A DNA stretch of 64,000 nt from Struthio camelus (taxonomy: Eukaryota > Chordata > Aves > Struthioniformes > Struthionidae), in assembly GCF_040807025.1 (NCBI RefSeq), contig NC_090982.1:78161931-78225930 (forward strand), read 5' to 3'. The notes below the pieces were generated by a model that worked only from the letters and a program-made list of their open reading frames with translations, was not told the origin of the DNA and made no database searches. This document shows positions 33,206-46,245 of the stretch, in pieces (position 1 is the first letter of the stretch; the number at the start of each line of letters is the position of its first letter). A program made the position numbers and the translations under genes.

Positions 33206-36200
33206 TCCAGAGCGAGCCTTGCTCCTTGTCAAAGGTTTGCACTAGCAAATCTATAAAGAAGACCAAGATTTGGGTGCATCCACCCTGCTCCCTTTCTCAT
33301 GGCCAGGACGGAGCTGCAGTGTTAATCATTCACCGCGGGAGAAGCCCACAAGTGGTGGGGTGCCCGGAGCCAGCCACGCGCTCTGCAGCAATGCGCTTGC
33401 TGACAGACACTGCCCCAGGAGCTGGCTGTATCGACGTGCCCAGGACCTGGCGCACGAAGGCAGCCCAGCTGCGAAACACATCCTTGCCGAGCAGCTGTGA
33501 GCGGGTCCCCTCCGGCTCCGCTGTCAGCTCCGGGGCTGCGGAGCCAGAGGAGCTCAAAGGGGGAGCCGGGCTCTGCGCTCGCCGGTCCTGCAGACGAGCA
33601 CAGACAGACCACAGCTGCAGCGAGGAGCTGGGGGGGAGAGAGCTCTCCAGCGCACGCTAATAATAGCGCTGCACGTGACTCCTCGTGTCCCCGGAGGGCT
33701 CTCAACCCCCTCCCCGACGAAGGCCACGTGAGGGATGCAAGTCAAGGGATTGAAGCTGTCCCTCCCGGCTTGAAAATGGCCGGATCACGCGATGTCCCCC
33801 CCCCGACTCCGACCGCCTCGGCCAGCAGCTTGCGAAGGCACCGGCGTCAATCTCCGCTCCCAAGCAAGGAGGAGAGACGCCAGGGCCGGGAGGGAGCCCG
33901 TCCCTGCCTGGCGGAGATGCTGCCATACCGTCAGGGCTCCCCCTCCCCGCTGCGCCGGCCCCCAGGGGCTCTTCTGCTGCTGGCGAGAGGTGATGTCCCC
34001 CCATCGCGGGGGCTTTGCCTTCCCCAGAGGACAAAGCCGCTGGCGGTGTCGAGCGAGCTAAGTGTTAAACGCAACCTGATCGCCAGGGACTCCTTTGCCA
34101 GCCTGCTTCCCTGCAGCGCTGCTGTAAACACGAAGGGCATTTCTCTCTCTGCTAGAAACAGTTTGGGAGCTGTGCCGGTCCAGGCACTGGCACAGGGCCG
34201 GGCTTGCGGCGAGGGCAGACGTGTGCACGCCGTTCGCTGTCACTTCTATTCCGGGGTGATGGTAGCAACGCAGCAGCCCTCCCCAGCGGGACAGCCTCAC
34301 TGCATCACCAAGGCTTGCTCCTCCGTGGAGAAATCAACCTGTGATGCTTTCACACCTGCTTTCTTGGCCGAGGGTGAGGCAGAGGGACGCAGCTAGAATC
34401 AAGCCAAGGCCTCACCACCCTGGTGGGATCCAGCGTTTCTTCTGTTCCTCCTGAGACACAGCCCCCTTCCCACCCACCCCCATCCCTTTGCGCCCTTCTA
34501 GATCACTTTGCTCGCTCCCCAGTCTCCAGCCCTCCTGCCCTACGTGGTCCAGCCACCCCAGACCTCACCTTCCCTGGCTCCATGCATCCCTGGGGTGGCT
34601 CTGCAAGCCTGGACTGTCCCTGCCTCCCACCTCCTTCCCTTTCCACCAAGGATGCAGAGAGGGCTGGACCAGCGACGGGGCTGACAGCACCTCCTCCATC
34701 CCTGTTGCTCCAGGTGCTTCAGGAGATGCTCTTGGAGGGCTCTGGGCAGCCGAAGGAGAGAAGCGCCAAAGGGTCTCAGCACAGGTGCCCAGCATTGCCT
34801 CCCCACTGCCATCGACAGGCTCTGCAGCGTCACTGTGCATGATTTTCCACTTACAGCTTTATCCTCCACGAGGGCGGCGGCTGGGCAACGTGTGCAAAAG
34901 CATGAGCTTTCTGGGGACGCTCACAAGGCACAGCCACCCCATTTGAGAGCCAGCCAGCAAGGGGGGACGGTGCTGGCCAGGTCTGAGCTGCCTCTGGTGG
35001 CCTTGCCTTTGCTCAGCAAGCAGCGGGGAGGGAGGATTTGTTGGGTCTGTGCAGCACTGAGCTACTCCAGATGGCTGTGTAATTCCTCCGCTTGCTTTGA
35101 GTCCTCGGCTCGGGCTGGACATCAGCTCCCATTGACAAGACCTTGGAGTCCAAACACATACGGAAAAGTATAAATCCAGCGCTGGCTCTGCACACTCTGT
35201 GGACTCGGTTTGCAAAACAAAAATCTGTTCAGCTGAACGAATGCAGATGCCTCCGAACTGCAGCTCCACATGGAGGCTGCGAGGATGAAAGTGCCGGGCT
35301 GGGGGCATACGTGAGGGGCGCAACAGCCCGAGCAGAGCCCGGGCGTAACACAAGGAGCCCGTAGTGCTGCTCGTTGGCGCGCTGACCCGGCGCGGTTTCT
35401 GTGATGGCAGAGGGATGCTCAAGCGTGGCTGCGAGCGAGCACAGCAGAGCCCAGCCTTCAACCGGCGCTGCGCCTTCCCGCTGCGGAGAGCCTTCAATCG
35501 GCATTGCAGGTTAATGGGAAAAACAGTGCTCTCCGTCACGAGGGCTGTGGCAGCTTCCCCACGTGTCCCTCCCCAACCTGCAGGACTTTTGCCCGGGTTT
35601 GAAATGAGCTGTGACCTTGCGGCTTGCACGAAACGCAGCAGTGCCAGCCCCTCAAATAGCACACAACTGGAGCCGCCCCTGCCACGTCCCCTCCATAAGG
35701 GCAGGGATGCTCACGCCAAGAGTTGAGATCTCCCTGGGTTCAGCCTCACCTCTTGCGGCAACAGTCCACAGGGTCCAGCACCTGGTGGCTGCCCTGAACC
35801 TGATGGCTGTGGCCGAATGAGGGTGTCCTCTCCTCCATCCCTCCGCAGCCACATCTGCTCCCTGGGTGCTCAGCCGCTGCAGCCCGCGCAAGCACTGTTT
35901 TTGGGTGAACCACAGGCCCCTGCAGGACCATAGTGTGCACTCACCCTATGAGTTTAGTGTGCTCACCCAAGGGTTTAGCTGCAGGATGTGGGGATTAGAG
36001 GAGATCCTGCAGCTTTGACGGGGGCCCTAAGCTAAGGCAGTCTCATATCCTGCTCTCGGAGACCTCCCGGTGACAAGTCTCCTGGCACAGGGTCTCCTCT
36101 CTCAGGACAGACCTCATTACACTGTGCACGACATTGGAAAGCATGTCCCCAGCAGCCATCCAGCCGTAGCCCTGTCCAGCTGGGGTAGACATGCAGCTAT

Positions 36201-36524
36201 CCCCTCTGCAGGTCTTGCACACGCTGCTGGGCCAGGCTCGTGATGGATGGAAAGCACAGGGCAGCACAGAGCTCCCCCGGTGGGCTGTTTTGTACCTACA
36301 GGTGCAGCAGTGGGTGCTGCGACCCTCAGGGTCCACGTGGCCACCTCGGGACAGGTTGGCACGGCTCCAGGGCCAAGCCGAGGCTGAGCAATGGAGCGCT
36401 GCACGGCACCCCACGTCCCCGGCCACTGCTCATCCCTTCCCACATCTTTTCCTGATTGAACAGCCCTGAAGCTCCAGGCGGAGGGCTGGGGCCAGTCGTG
36501 GAAGGGCCATCTGACTGCAGGGAG

Positions 36525-36790
36525 CACAGGTTGAGCTCCCTGCTCCAACAGGCACTTTCCATTTGACCTTGAATGAGTCATTAATTCTAGCTAGCCTCCC
36601 AGGTCTCTGCTCCTCACATGGGGATAAACACTCCTCCTTCTCCCTGGTCTCCGTCTGTCTAGTCCATTTAGACAGTAAATTGCGAGGCAGGGGCCGTCTG
36701 GCTGTATATCAGCTAGGATAATAGAGCCCTGTCCTTAGGAAGGGCCTGCAGGCAGTAATGTAATATAAACAATAATCGTAATAATAATGG
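36525..36790 (+). repeat. Ancient MIR-like (CORE-SINE) element, nearly full length
   Basis: The order of segments fits a MIR-type SINE. A tRNA-related head comes first (GTTGAGCTCCCTGCTCC). The core follows (TTTGACCTTGAATGAGTCA, then CACATGGGGATAAACA). A tail block comes next (TTTAGACAGTAAATTGCGAG, GGCAGGGGCCGTCTGGCTGT). The end is ATAGAGCCCTGTCC...AGGGCCTGCAGGCAGTAATGTAATATAAACAATAATAATAA-like. The tail resembles the one seen in reptile and bird MIR/L3-type copies. Divergence is high, so the insertion is old. That this copy remains full length and readable in a bird is noteworthy. Confidence 0.7.
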
Positions 36791-37539
36791 ACGATGGGCA
36801 TTAGGCTGAGTATTGGTTAAGCGGCTACAAAACCAGATGTAATATTATTCCGCAGAGCTGAGGGAGCATCTCCAAACATTCCTGAGAAGGAGAATTGGGA
36901 CTTGGCCGGGGACACGGTTCACAGCTCTTCCCGATTCATTTTCGGCTGCAGCGTCCAAGCGAGGGCTTAGTTTGCGAGAAGAACCAAGGAAAGCAGCAGA
37001 CTTGCACAAACAGTCCCCACCAACGGCGGTGCCAGAAAGGATCGTGCAGTTATCTCCAAATCTCGATGTTTTTCTTTATCAGGCCTGCTGCAGTGGGTGA
37101 GTGCCAGACTTTTCCTAAAGGCCCCGCATGCTGACACTTAACCACAGCTTTTTAGCTATTGCCCCGGGTTGTTTTTACGTGTATAAGTCTCTGGTTCAGT
37201 GGGGCAGTGGAGACCTGCAGCACGGAGGGGAGTGTGAAGGAGGACTTGCCCCGAGTCTGCCCCTTGCTTGCTCTGCTGTCTTGAGCACCCATCCTTCAAA
37301 CGAGCGGAAAATGGGTCCCTTGTGGCTCTTAAATATCCCCTGGCATTTTCCAGGAGAAGAGGGATATTAAACTCCACGTCTTAGCCAAATGTCAGTCTAG
37401 GTAATTTAATTCTGCCTCCCTAAGTAGTATGAATTGAACTGACCTTCTGCCTAGGCAACTGTATACCCATGTTCAGAGAATCTGAATTCTTCATAGACAC
37501 AGCCGTGTGCGTCCTCCCAAAGCCCCTCTGAGATGGTCT

Positions 37540-37635
37540 GTGTCTTTAATTGTCCCAAAGACGGGAAAATTGAATGATCTTCCCAAGGTCACACAAGGCA
37601 TCGGTGGCAGATTTGGCACCCATGTCTGCAAGGCC
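37540..37635 (-). repeat. MIR-like SINE core in antisense orientation
   Basis: GGGAAAATTGAATGATCTTC, CCCAAGGTCACACAAGG and GGTGGCAGATTTGGCACCCA follow in sequence the antisense MIR core (gaaactgag...cttgcccaaggtcacacag...gtggcagagctgggattc). It lies 0.75 kb from a sense-oriented relative. The two opposite copies could pair in the primary transcript, but divergence would make a stem imperfect. Confidence 0.7.
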
Positions 37636-40600
37636 CCGTCCAAGGCTGCCTTCCTCCTTCTTGGAGCAGCATCCTCTTCTTCTAAACAGCTGTGCCCCAT
37701 CGCTTCCCAGCAGGGCAGCTCCAAGTGGGAAAAGAAACCCTGTTAATAACCCACCAGCAAAGTCTCCTGGCTCCTTTAGGGCGAAAACTCTGCTCAGTCC
37801 CGTGCTGTCCCTTGCTCAGCTCCCTCCTGCATGCATGCCCTGCCTGCAGCACACCGCACCAGCAGCACAGAATAATTAGTGCTACCAGGCTGTTACATTT
37901 TTAATGCTGTATGTCTTCTTCTGCTAATTTGCCCCAGGCTCACGCTGGAAGAAACACAGGCATTGCTGAGGTGGGATGCTGGGCTTGGCTTTGCTGTGTG
38001 GAGGTGTTGTTTTTCCTGCCTTGCTGAGGGATGCACATGCCATCTGCCTGGCGCTCGGGCTGAAACACAACCAGGGAAGGTGCTGCCAGCTTCCTCCTTG
38101 GATGCCGTGCTGGCGTAGGGCTGGGCTGGGTGAGATCCAACACCGAGGCTCCCAAGGCCACCAGGTTTGATAGGTCACGGGCCATGGACAGGGCCACCTT
38201 TGTCACCCTGAGGCGGGATGCACCCATGGAAAGGAACAATTCTGCCTGCTCGTACCCATGAATGGAGGGCTGGGGGCCATAAATGTCCCCCCCTTCCTCT
38301 GCCTCCAAGCCCTCTCCTCTCCGACCTTCTCTGGCCCCTCTTCCACCTCTTGCCCCAGGGCTGGAGCCCCCCACGTCTGTAAGGCTTTGCATGCTAATGC
38401 AGCCTCGCATTCCCCATGCTCACCTCTATTAATATTAATTCCTTTGCATAATTAAGGAAACAATTTCCAGGGGAGAGACAGGAAGGAAGGTAGCCCAGAT
38501 CTTCCTGTGGGCTAGGAAAGATGGGGGCCAGAGGGGTGCAAAGCCTCTTCCAGCCATCACTGGATATCGAAATGTAGAGTAACTCCTCACAGCTGGCTGC
38601 TAATAACCAGCACTGCGCGACCGCCAGCAAAGCATCGGCTCAGGATATCAAAAGAAACTACCAGTCATTTTCCACTCAATTAGAGTTCATCTTCCAAGCG
38701 GCCGGGGAAGGGATTTTCTGCTGGAGACTCGAGTGCTGGGGGAAGAGAGGAAGGAAGCAAAACCAAAGGAGGTCAGTTCTTCCCAGGGCTCACTTTGTAT
38801 TTGGCCCAGGCCTCGCTGGTGGGTGGTCTGATGGGAAAATGATCAGCAGATCTGCTCCTGGCTTCGGTTCAGCCACACTAGGGGCACTGGGGCAGCTATC
38901 TCACCACCTGGACGTTCAGCAGGGAGAGCTGCCAACACTACGCTGCTATTGCATTTGCTCCTGGTTGCTCCGTTCCCAACAGGGCATGCGATCAGGGCTG
39001 CAAGCTTCGGCAGGGCTCTGGGGTTTAAACTCCGTGTGGAAGAGGACACGGTTTTCTCTAGACTAAGGGAAAGAAAACAAGGCGAGCTCTGGCATCTCAG
39101 TGGGGCAGCAAGGCACTGGGGCTTTCGGAGAAGCCCCATGAAGTCACAGGTTGACACTGTTGCTCCGTTTTAGCAGGGCACTGCCCCCCAAGTGATGTTT
39201 TTCCTACAGCAAGCCAATGCAATGGTTTTGTCCAAAGAGACTTAGGTTTTTCACACTTCCACCTAGCTGAACAAAACTCAGCACGACTTCAAAGATGAAA
39301 CCTCAGCCCAGAATTTTACTGCAGCCCAGGCAGAGATCCCCAAGCATCTGCTGGATGCTGGATCCACACTGCTAGAACCCACAGTGACAGGACGGCATCC
39401 CTAAGGCTCACACCCTGCACAGCCAGATGCGAAACCTACAGTGAGGTGTCCTACAAGAGAAGCAGAAACATGGAGGGTTTGCACAAGAAGAGCACGCAAC
39501 TTTGGACTAGTTAGCTGTGCTATTTTCCACCCTAAACAGCCAAGGCAAAATTGCAAGGCAAAATATATTAATACAGTGCATTTGTTTCAACTGAAACCAG
39601 CCTCAGGAAGACACAAGAAGAGAAGCAGTTCAAGGTACGTTGCTTCCAGGGTACATTGCTGGTGATTCAAAGCAGCTGAGTTTGTCCCATAATGACTCTG
39701 CTAAGCCTGTCGGCTGCCTACTTAAACGCTTAATGACCACTGCATTTGTGCTGCTTACACAGGGAGCTGTAAAAATGACGAGGAAGAGAGAATTTCACAG
39801 CTGTGTGGATTTTGGAGATGTTAAGGCCATAAGATATTGAAGTGTTTGTTGAAGCTGACTGGCTCCAGGATGTAGGACACAGCCTTCCTCCCAGCGCCTT
39901 GGTGCCGGCTCATCGCTATGGTCTCCAGACGCGTTAGAGCGACACAGCTAGCATCTGCCAAGTGTTGCCTGTTCTCTCCCCTTTTGGGCAGAGCCTTCTG
40001 GGTTTTGAAGACACATGCTGCTATTTATCCCAATGAAGAAGACTGAGGACACTTAGAGAGCAGCAGGGCTAGGTTATGGTCCTCTGGGTCCCAGCAGAGT
40101 TTATGGACCTGCCCAGAGAAGGCTCTGCCTCTTGCACTGAGGAGTGCAATCTATATGGGGAGTGTCCAATGGGGATGAAGAATAGCCATGTCCTACGTTG
40201 CCCACCTCCTTTGCCTGATCCTCACTGCTCACGGCTGTACCTGCCTAGCACTGGGCTTGCCGGCCCCGACATGCTCCTGCGTGCTGCCAAGGGGATGAGG
40301 GTCTGGGGAGGGAGATGTCATCTCCCACCACAACCGCCAGGACACATCTGGGCACCCTGCGTCCCTCCCGGCTCCTCAGAAGAGGCAGAGCTATTGCACC
40401 CGTGCTGGCCCAGGACAACACTGTCCTCTGTTAACCGGTGCCTCTGATCTGGGCTGAGTTCAGCCTCCGGGGCTGGATCTTGCTTGTGCTAGCGCCAGGA
40501 TTCACCGTGCTTGCGGCAGGTTGCCGGGTGGTGCTCCCTGGGTGGGTTTCCCTCGTGGGTTGGATGGAGGACAGGCAGATTCCTTCTCCTGAGGAGGTGC

Positions 40601-42161
40601 CGGTTGTTTTGCTCAGGAGTGGCACCAGACGTGTCAGAAGCCAGGCAGGGCATGGGTGGGAAGCAGATGTTCAGGACAATGCCCTGAACTCCTGGAGGAG
40701 GGAATGTGAGGAACTCGGAAAATGCAGGGCTTAATTGCTGCCCTGGGCCCTGCAGGCTGGAGGTTACCTTCGTTTAAGGAGTGTATCTATCTTCCACAAA
40801 GACTGCAATTTCCATTTAAAGACACCCAAGTGACTGAGACTCCACCACTTCCCTGGTAAGCTCCTTCCCTTGCTATCAACACTCGCAACGCACCGAAGAA
40901 TACAAGTTTCGAATTTGGGCCGCAACTGTGGGAACACAAAAAGACAATCCCTGCTCCAAAATAACACCTGCATACTGTTCAGAGCTGTTACATTTTCCAG
41001 AATTTGGGGTAGAAAGGGAAAATCTGTTTTTGGTGCCAGACAAAACAGCAGTGGAACTCCTCTTCCTGCGCTCGGGTACTTCCACCTGCTCAGGACTGGC
41101 CCATGCACCTCATCTAAGGCATCGCCTGAACCCTGGCTGAATTTCTAGGCTTTGCTTGTTTGCTTTTGTGGTCCAGTAATTGCCACATAAAGCCAACAAA
41201 CTATTTTTCTACTTGTTCCTGAACTCTGCTCTCTCCCATTCTCCTGTTTTTTGAGAACACAGTCTGGTCGTGGTAAAGCAGCCTGCTGCAGCATCCTCCT
41301 TTGACTAGCTTTAATCTGGCTTTGGCCAGTGGTAAAAACCATGTGCCTAGCTTCCTGCTTTGCCATGCTTTTCATTTTAATTGCTTGGTTCATGATGGTC
41401 CATCACAGTCAGAGGTATCAGCAACAGAGCCGAACTATGCCAGCTTGGGAAGGGCTTGGAGATAACGCACCACAGCAAAGCTGCTGTATCTTCTGAGCTA
41501 TCTGTTATTGCACTGAATTTGTTATCGCTGTCCTGCATAGCTCTGCTGAGCACTTACACTCTGGGCTACCGTGCAAAGTCGGACAGGTCCATGAGAGCCA
41601 CAGTAGTGGGGCCAGAAAGTTTGTGACTATATGCCAAGCTCCTGCCCGGAGAACGGGGCTCCTCTCAAATCCTGTGGGAGGAGGTTTGAGCTGCCAGCTT
41701 GCCCAGGGTCTCCTCATAGCGTGTGAGCAGCCAGCTGCATAGCATGTGACAGGACATCTGCTCCCCAACTCAGGGAGCATGGTGGTGTGAAGGGGGTGAA
41801 GAGGAGTTCTAGGAGCAGGTTAGGTAAGTGCTGCTGGAGGAAGATTTTAGGAAGGTTCATCCTGCCTAGGGATGGGAAGAATAGGATGAGATATTTTAAT
41901 TTCTCTTCTAATTCCCATGATTTAGCTTCCAGGACAAACATCAAACCTCTCTTTTATGAACACTAAGAGGGGCAAAAAGGAAAACGCCATCTGAAGAACC
42001 ACAATTTTCATAGCCCTCTCCCTGGATACTTTGCAGCCGCTTCCCCAACCGCCAAGCAAGAAGATGCTCTGCAGTTCCACAAGAGCTGGACCATCAGAGA
42101 CAGGATCAGGCAGGGTGCCAGGCAACAAACAGGACCAGCACGAGGGCTGCCCACACGTGTC

Positions 42162-42207
42162 CTGCCTTGCTCCCCTGGGTGCCATCATCTGCCTTGCTCC
42201 CCTGGGT
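42162..42207 (+). repeat. Two-copy tandem repeat, 27-base period
   Basis: CTGCCTTGCTCCCCTGGGT occurs at 42162-42180 and again at 42189-42207, exact over 19 bases. It lies in an intron, about 340 bases from a CNTFR exon. No function is evident. Confidence 0.85.
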
Positions 42208-42548
42208 CCCAAGGTGGGAACGAGCCTGTGGCTCCTAAACCAAGCACCCATAAGAGTACCAGTGCCATTTAGTAGGAGCAACTTTCTTGTAGCAAAGCCC
42301 AAATACCACCATCCCTTCTATGCTTAGGTGGTTACAGCAGGACCGGGAGACTCAACGGGGCATCGGCAGGGGTGGGAGGGGCCAGTGTGGCTTGAACCCC
42401 GGCTCCACCTTATGCACAGAGAGGTAGAGGATCCATCTGGAGAGCCTACCCCTTTCCCTGGCCCGTTTCTCCAGTGGGTGATGCTATGTGCAGAGCAAGC
42501 TAACCCCAATACTGGCTTGGAGAAGCCAGTTCCTGCCGCGGAAGTTAC

Positions 42549-42715
42549 CTATGGCGAACTCGTCAAAGGTGAGAGTGGTGGAGTTTTTGCCCAGAGCATT
42601 CGTGACTGTCAAAGTCACCTTGTACTTCACCGTCGAGAAGAGCTGGAGGTATCTGATGTGACACCTATTTTTGGGAAAGGCGTCCTTCTCGCAGACCATC
42701 TCTCTCGTGCCATGT
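42549..42715 (-). CDS. CNTFR: CNTFR exon encoding the second half of the first FNIII domain (D2)
   Basis: The exon starts with one base (A) completing an Ile codon, encodes 55 residues, and ends with the first base of a Val codon at GCCATAG|GTAACT. The acceptor is GCTTTCCAG. It carries the second cysteine pair of the class I cytokine receptor D2 domain (MVCEKDAFPKNRCHIRY). It continues with FSTVKYKVTLTVTNALGKNSTT, which holds an N-linked glycosylation sequon (NST), and ends TFDEFAI. With the preceding exon it completes the four-cysteine domain. Phases match both neighbours, and no disabling change is seen. Confidence 0.97.
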
Positions 42716-43906
42716 CTGGAAAGCAGGGATGAGAAGAGCTGTTACCTACTGACTACTGCTCAGGGATGGGGATACACCTCCCCACACAGATGGGTAGAGG
42801 AAGCGCAACAGCCGGTCCTGGGAGCAACTGCGGACACTGGCCTTGCTGTGCAAACTTCTGCTTCCAGGGCTCAGACACACTCCTTCGGCTGAGCAGAAAC
42901 CCGGGCCTGGCTGAGCATAGCTCTTCACAGACTCGAGCCCCACCTGGGTCCCTCTTGACTTTATCAGGATTCTATTCTCCACCCGCTGCCTCCACCAGCA
43001 GCATTGTGTCCCCTTCTGCCTGAGGTCACCGTGTGCCACACCAGCTCCACAGCCAAAGGGGCACTTTCCTCCTGAAGGAGAATTTCCCAGGCTCGCACGT
43101 GCCCCTCGTAAGGGTATGTTTTATCCTAGTTGGAAGCCTACACAGAGACTGGGGCTAACACCTTCCTGCTGGCCCCAAGCAATGTCTCCTGCTGCTCTTC
43201 CACCCACCTCACCGCAAGGAGAAGACCCTGCCGGGATTGCGATTGGCTCTGCCTTTGATGTACTTTCTTCTGGAATAACTAGCCCCAAAAGCTAACACAA
43301 GGCACCATCCTAGATACAGGTCGTGCCAGGACCAGGGCCTTCAGGGCTGAGGACTCTGCACCCCCTTCCCACCTCCTTTTTCTCCATGAGTAGTGCTGTG
43401 ATGGTGAGGCAAGTCCTCAAAGAAGGAGAGACCTGGATCCTTCCAGATGAGCTACAGCAGAGAGGCAACACCATAATATGGCCAATACTGGGGAAGGGAC
43501 ATTGCTGCTGCCTGACTGCAGCTGGCATATAGCAGAAGGGAGCAGGGCTGTGCCAAATGCGCCCAAGAGCAGGGAAGAGCAGGCATAACCTCCACCAAAG
43601 TCAGGCAGTGCAGAGATAATGGACCTGGTGGGCATGGAAAGGGGACCCGGCAGTTTGGGGCTTCAGCAGTCCCCTCTGGGAAATGGGAACTTTCTTAGGA
43701 TAAAGCCCCAGTGGCAAGCAGCCAGTTTGGATGTCTCTGAAGCATCCTTCCCCTGGCGCATTTTTGGGACAACAGCCCCATACACTGAGTCTGGATCAGA
43801 CCCAATGCCCCAAGACTTCACGGCACTGCTTGAGACCTGCTCCAGCCGCTGGAGAGCAAATGCTCACTCTGCTTGTAGCCTGGTCCTTCCTTACCAAGGC
43901 ACTTAC
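42716..43906 (-). other. CNTFR intron (1.2 kb)
   Basis: Bounded by the donor GTCAT|GTAAGT at 43907/43906 and the acceptor TTCCAG| at 42716. No repeat or RNA gene was recognised in it. Open frames inside are short and unremarkable. Confidence 0.85.
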
Positions 43907-44024
43907 ATGACGGAGATGTTGAAGGAGTTGGGGATGTAGGTGGGACTGGGCAAGTGCCAGCTGCAGTAGAAACCCTTTGGGTAGTTGTTGGACCGGCACA
44001 TCAGCACTGGCTCCTTCGGGGGGG
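43907..44024 (-). CDS. CNTFR: CNTFR exon encoding the first half of the first FNIII domain (D2)
   Basis: The most upstream CNTFR exon in the window. It follows the acceptor CTGGCAG, begins with two bases (CC) completing a codon started by the unseen upstream exon, and encodes 38 residues. It ends two bases into an Ile codon at GTCAT|GTAAGT. The product carries the first two conserved cysteines of the cytokine-receptor domain (VLMCRSNNYPKGFYCSWHL) and PSPTYIPNSFNIS with an NIS sequon. PPKEPVL at the start marks the linker after the Ig-like domain in CNTFR. About 115 upstream residues (signal peptide plus Ig-like domain, by comparison with the 372-residue human protein) are not in this window. 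Confidence 0.96.
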
Positions 44025-46159
44025 CTGCCAGGAAACAGAGAAAGAAGAATTACTGACCTCGTTGAGGTTGGGTTGATCACCAGCTCCTAAACAACAGGAT
44101 GTCCCTCCACCCCCGACAGCTGGAAGCTGGGGCGATGAGGCTTGCAAGGGGAGCTCAGGCTGTTTGATCAACTGATTGAAGCATCCGGATGCAGTCAGAG
44201 ATGGGCAACAGGATGAGAGGGGTCCTTGGGGCTGGCCATTCTTGCGCTTTCACTGCTGGCATCCTGGCATGGAAATGCAAGCAGAGAGATGCCACAGTCC
44301 AGGAACTGTGCCCCATATCAGTCACCAGGACCCAAGAGGAGGCATATTCCCACATGCCATTTAAGCCAGCTCAAACTGCAAGCGTGACCTTGGGGGCATG
44401 AGAAGGGCATCACCTTTGCCACAAGTCTGCCAGTCAGGTCCACCATGACAGAGTTAGCCATGCCGCTGCCTTACCACAGCACAGATTGTGAGGTTGGGCC
44501 TGAATTGTGGCTTCAGGGAGGATGAGTCACGGTTCATGCCCGACTCCTGGCAGAAACTGCCCCTGCCAACCCATCTGTACCAGTTCAATGAACTGAGGGA
44601 GTAACGGTAGCAGTTGGAGACAACCGAGCCACATCATAACCTGTGTACCTTTGGCTCCTTGATCGTCTAAGCTGCCTGGCTACTTGGGGTGGGTTCAGCC
44701 CTTGCCTTGGGCTAGGCTGTCCACAGTAGCTCACATTCTCTCTTGGCAGGTCACCAGCTCAGACGAAATAAGGTGGTGTCAGAGGAGATGGGCAGGTATT
44801 GGGGGAAGTTGTCTTCCAGGTTGCTACAGAGATTGGAAGGAGGTCCTGTTCTCTTAACCATGTTAAGCTAAGGTGCTCACAGCTTTCTCAGTCATGTCTC
44901 TGGGAAGTGAAAAGCTTCTTATTGTGGGACGATCCTCAAAAGGACCAAAGATCCTTTAAAGAATAGCGGACGATCACTCAGAGCAAGACTGGCAGGAACA
45001 GCCTGAAACCAGCAGAGGAAATTCAGCTCTGCAGGAGGACTTGCCGGTGATAATGCTTTCAGCAGCAAGGCAGAGCATCACATTCCCATCCTGCAGATGG
45101 AGACAGCCCTGCCACCCAGGAGACGTAGAAGCAACCAGAGATGGGACAAAAGCACAGAGCGGGGAGCAGCCTGCTCCTGGACTTGTCAGTAAGTCCTACA
45201 GAACTGTGGGATGTCTCTGTCAGATGCTGAGGGCTGGTGCATGCAGGAGGATGAAATCTGATGCCTTTTAGCTGATAAACTTTTGCCCTTGTAGGTTCGT
45301 AAAACAGTATCTGGACTGGGACTGAAGGCAGCTCTTCTTAGTACGTGGACACGGGATGCAGAGATCAGGAACCCAGGGGAGCCACTGCCAAGTTCCTTCC
45401 TACAGGGCGTGTGAGGGCAAGTCATGAGTCCCACAGAGCCGTGGGCAGCATGCAGCTATGGGGCAGCCTCTGTGGATTTTGGTGTAGGGAAATCCTGCCA
45501 GAACTATTTCCCTTTGGGGCTGCCATGTGCAAGTGGTAGCCATGCACAGCCCCAAGTAGGTAAGTGCACACCTACCTAACACCTAACGCCTCTTCTGCAT
45601 GCCGTGCCAGAGAAAGCAAGCTGGCTAAGGGCTTGCTCCCCCTTCCCTAGGAGCCACGTCGGTGAGCCAGCAGCACTGGGAGCGCGCCAAAGCCTCAAGA
45701 CATCAGTGTAAAATACGACATCTCTAGGGCTCTGCAGCCACATCTGTGCAAATCATCAGCGTAGAGCGCAAGCCTGCAGAGCTGCCTGTCTCTTGGCGGC
45801 TCTCTCGCTGGCCCGCTTATACACAGCCCAGGCCTCGCTGGTGTAACAACAGTGGAGGAGACTGCTTTCCTTTGCTCAGCCAGGGCAGAGCAGAGCCCCG
45901 AGGGGAAATCACACCCTGATCACACTCTCCGGAGAGCAGCCCGAGTGGTACGAGCCAGAGTGCCATGAGTGCAGACTTCCCCTTGCCCTTCCCAGGACTC
46001 CCGGGACAGGCAGCCAGGATCCCGACTCAGCACTGCACAGCAGAGCTCACCCCAGGGTACCCCGGGGCCAGCAACCACCCAGCAAACCACCATGGGCCTT
46101 GCTAGCGAAATGTTCTGGGGGTGCCGCGGCATCCAGCTACAGCACTCTGCTGCGAGTCA

Positions 46160-46245
46160 CGTAGGGAAACTGAGGCACAGGCAGGGGCTTGCCTGCATGC
46201 CATCAGCACGGCCTGTGGAGGGAGCTAGGCTGAACACCACGCAAC
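46160..46245 (-). repeat. MIR-like SINE remnant (antisense)
   Basis: GTAGGGAAACTGAGGCACAG, then GGGGCTTGCCTGCATGCCAT, then GGAGGGAGCTAGGCTGAAC, follows the antisense MIR core order (ggaaactgaggcacag...cttgccc...gcagagctgggattgaac). It is an ancient insertion in the presumed upstream intron. Confidence 0.5.

Larger units (their letters stand above)
32683..42548 (-). other. CNTFR intron (9.9 kb)
   Basis: Bounded by the donor GCCATAG|GTAACT at 42549/42548 and the acceptor TTCCAG| at 32683. It contains a clear old MIR-like SINE (36525-36790), a second in antisense (37540-37635), and a possible third ancient repeat near 33.1-33.2 kb. A 27-base-period tandem repeat sits at 42162-42207. Moderately CpG-rich DNA near 33.5-34.1 kb gives a 299-codon frame with no recognisable domain. 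Confidence 0.85.

Noticed and set aside
33497..34396. 299-codon plus-strand frame
   Set aside because: Arg/Ser/Pro-rich and overlapped by antisense frames; no domain seen. Consistent with GC-driven chance.
44130..44370. Short overlapping open frames just upstream of the D2 exon, considered as an extra exon
   Set aside because: The CNTFR acceptor at 44025 directly precedes the first D2 codon, and the frames here have no Ig features.
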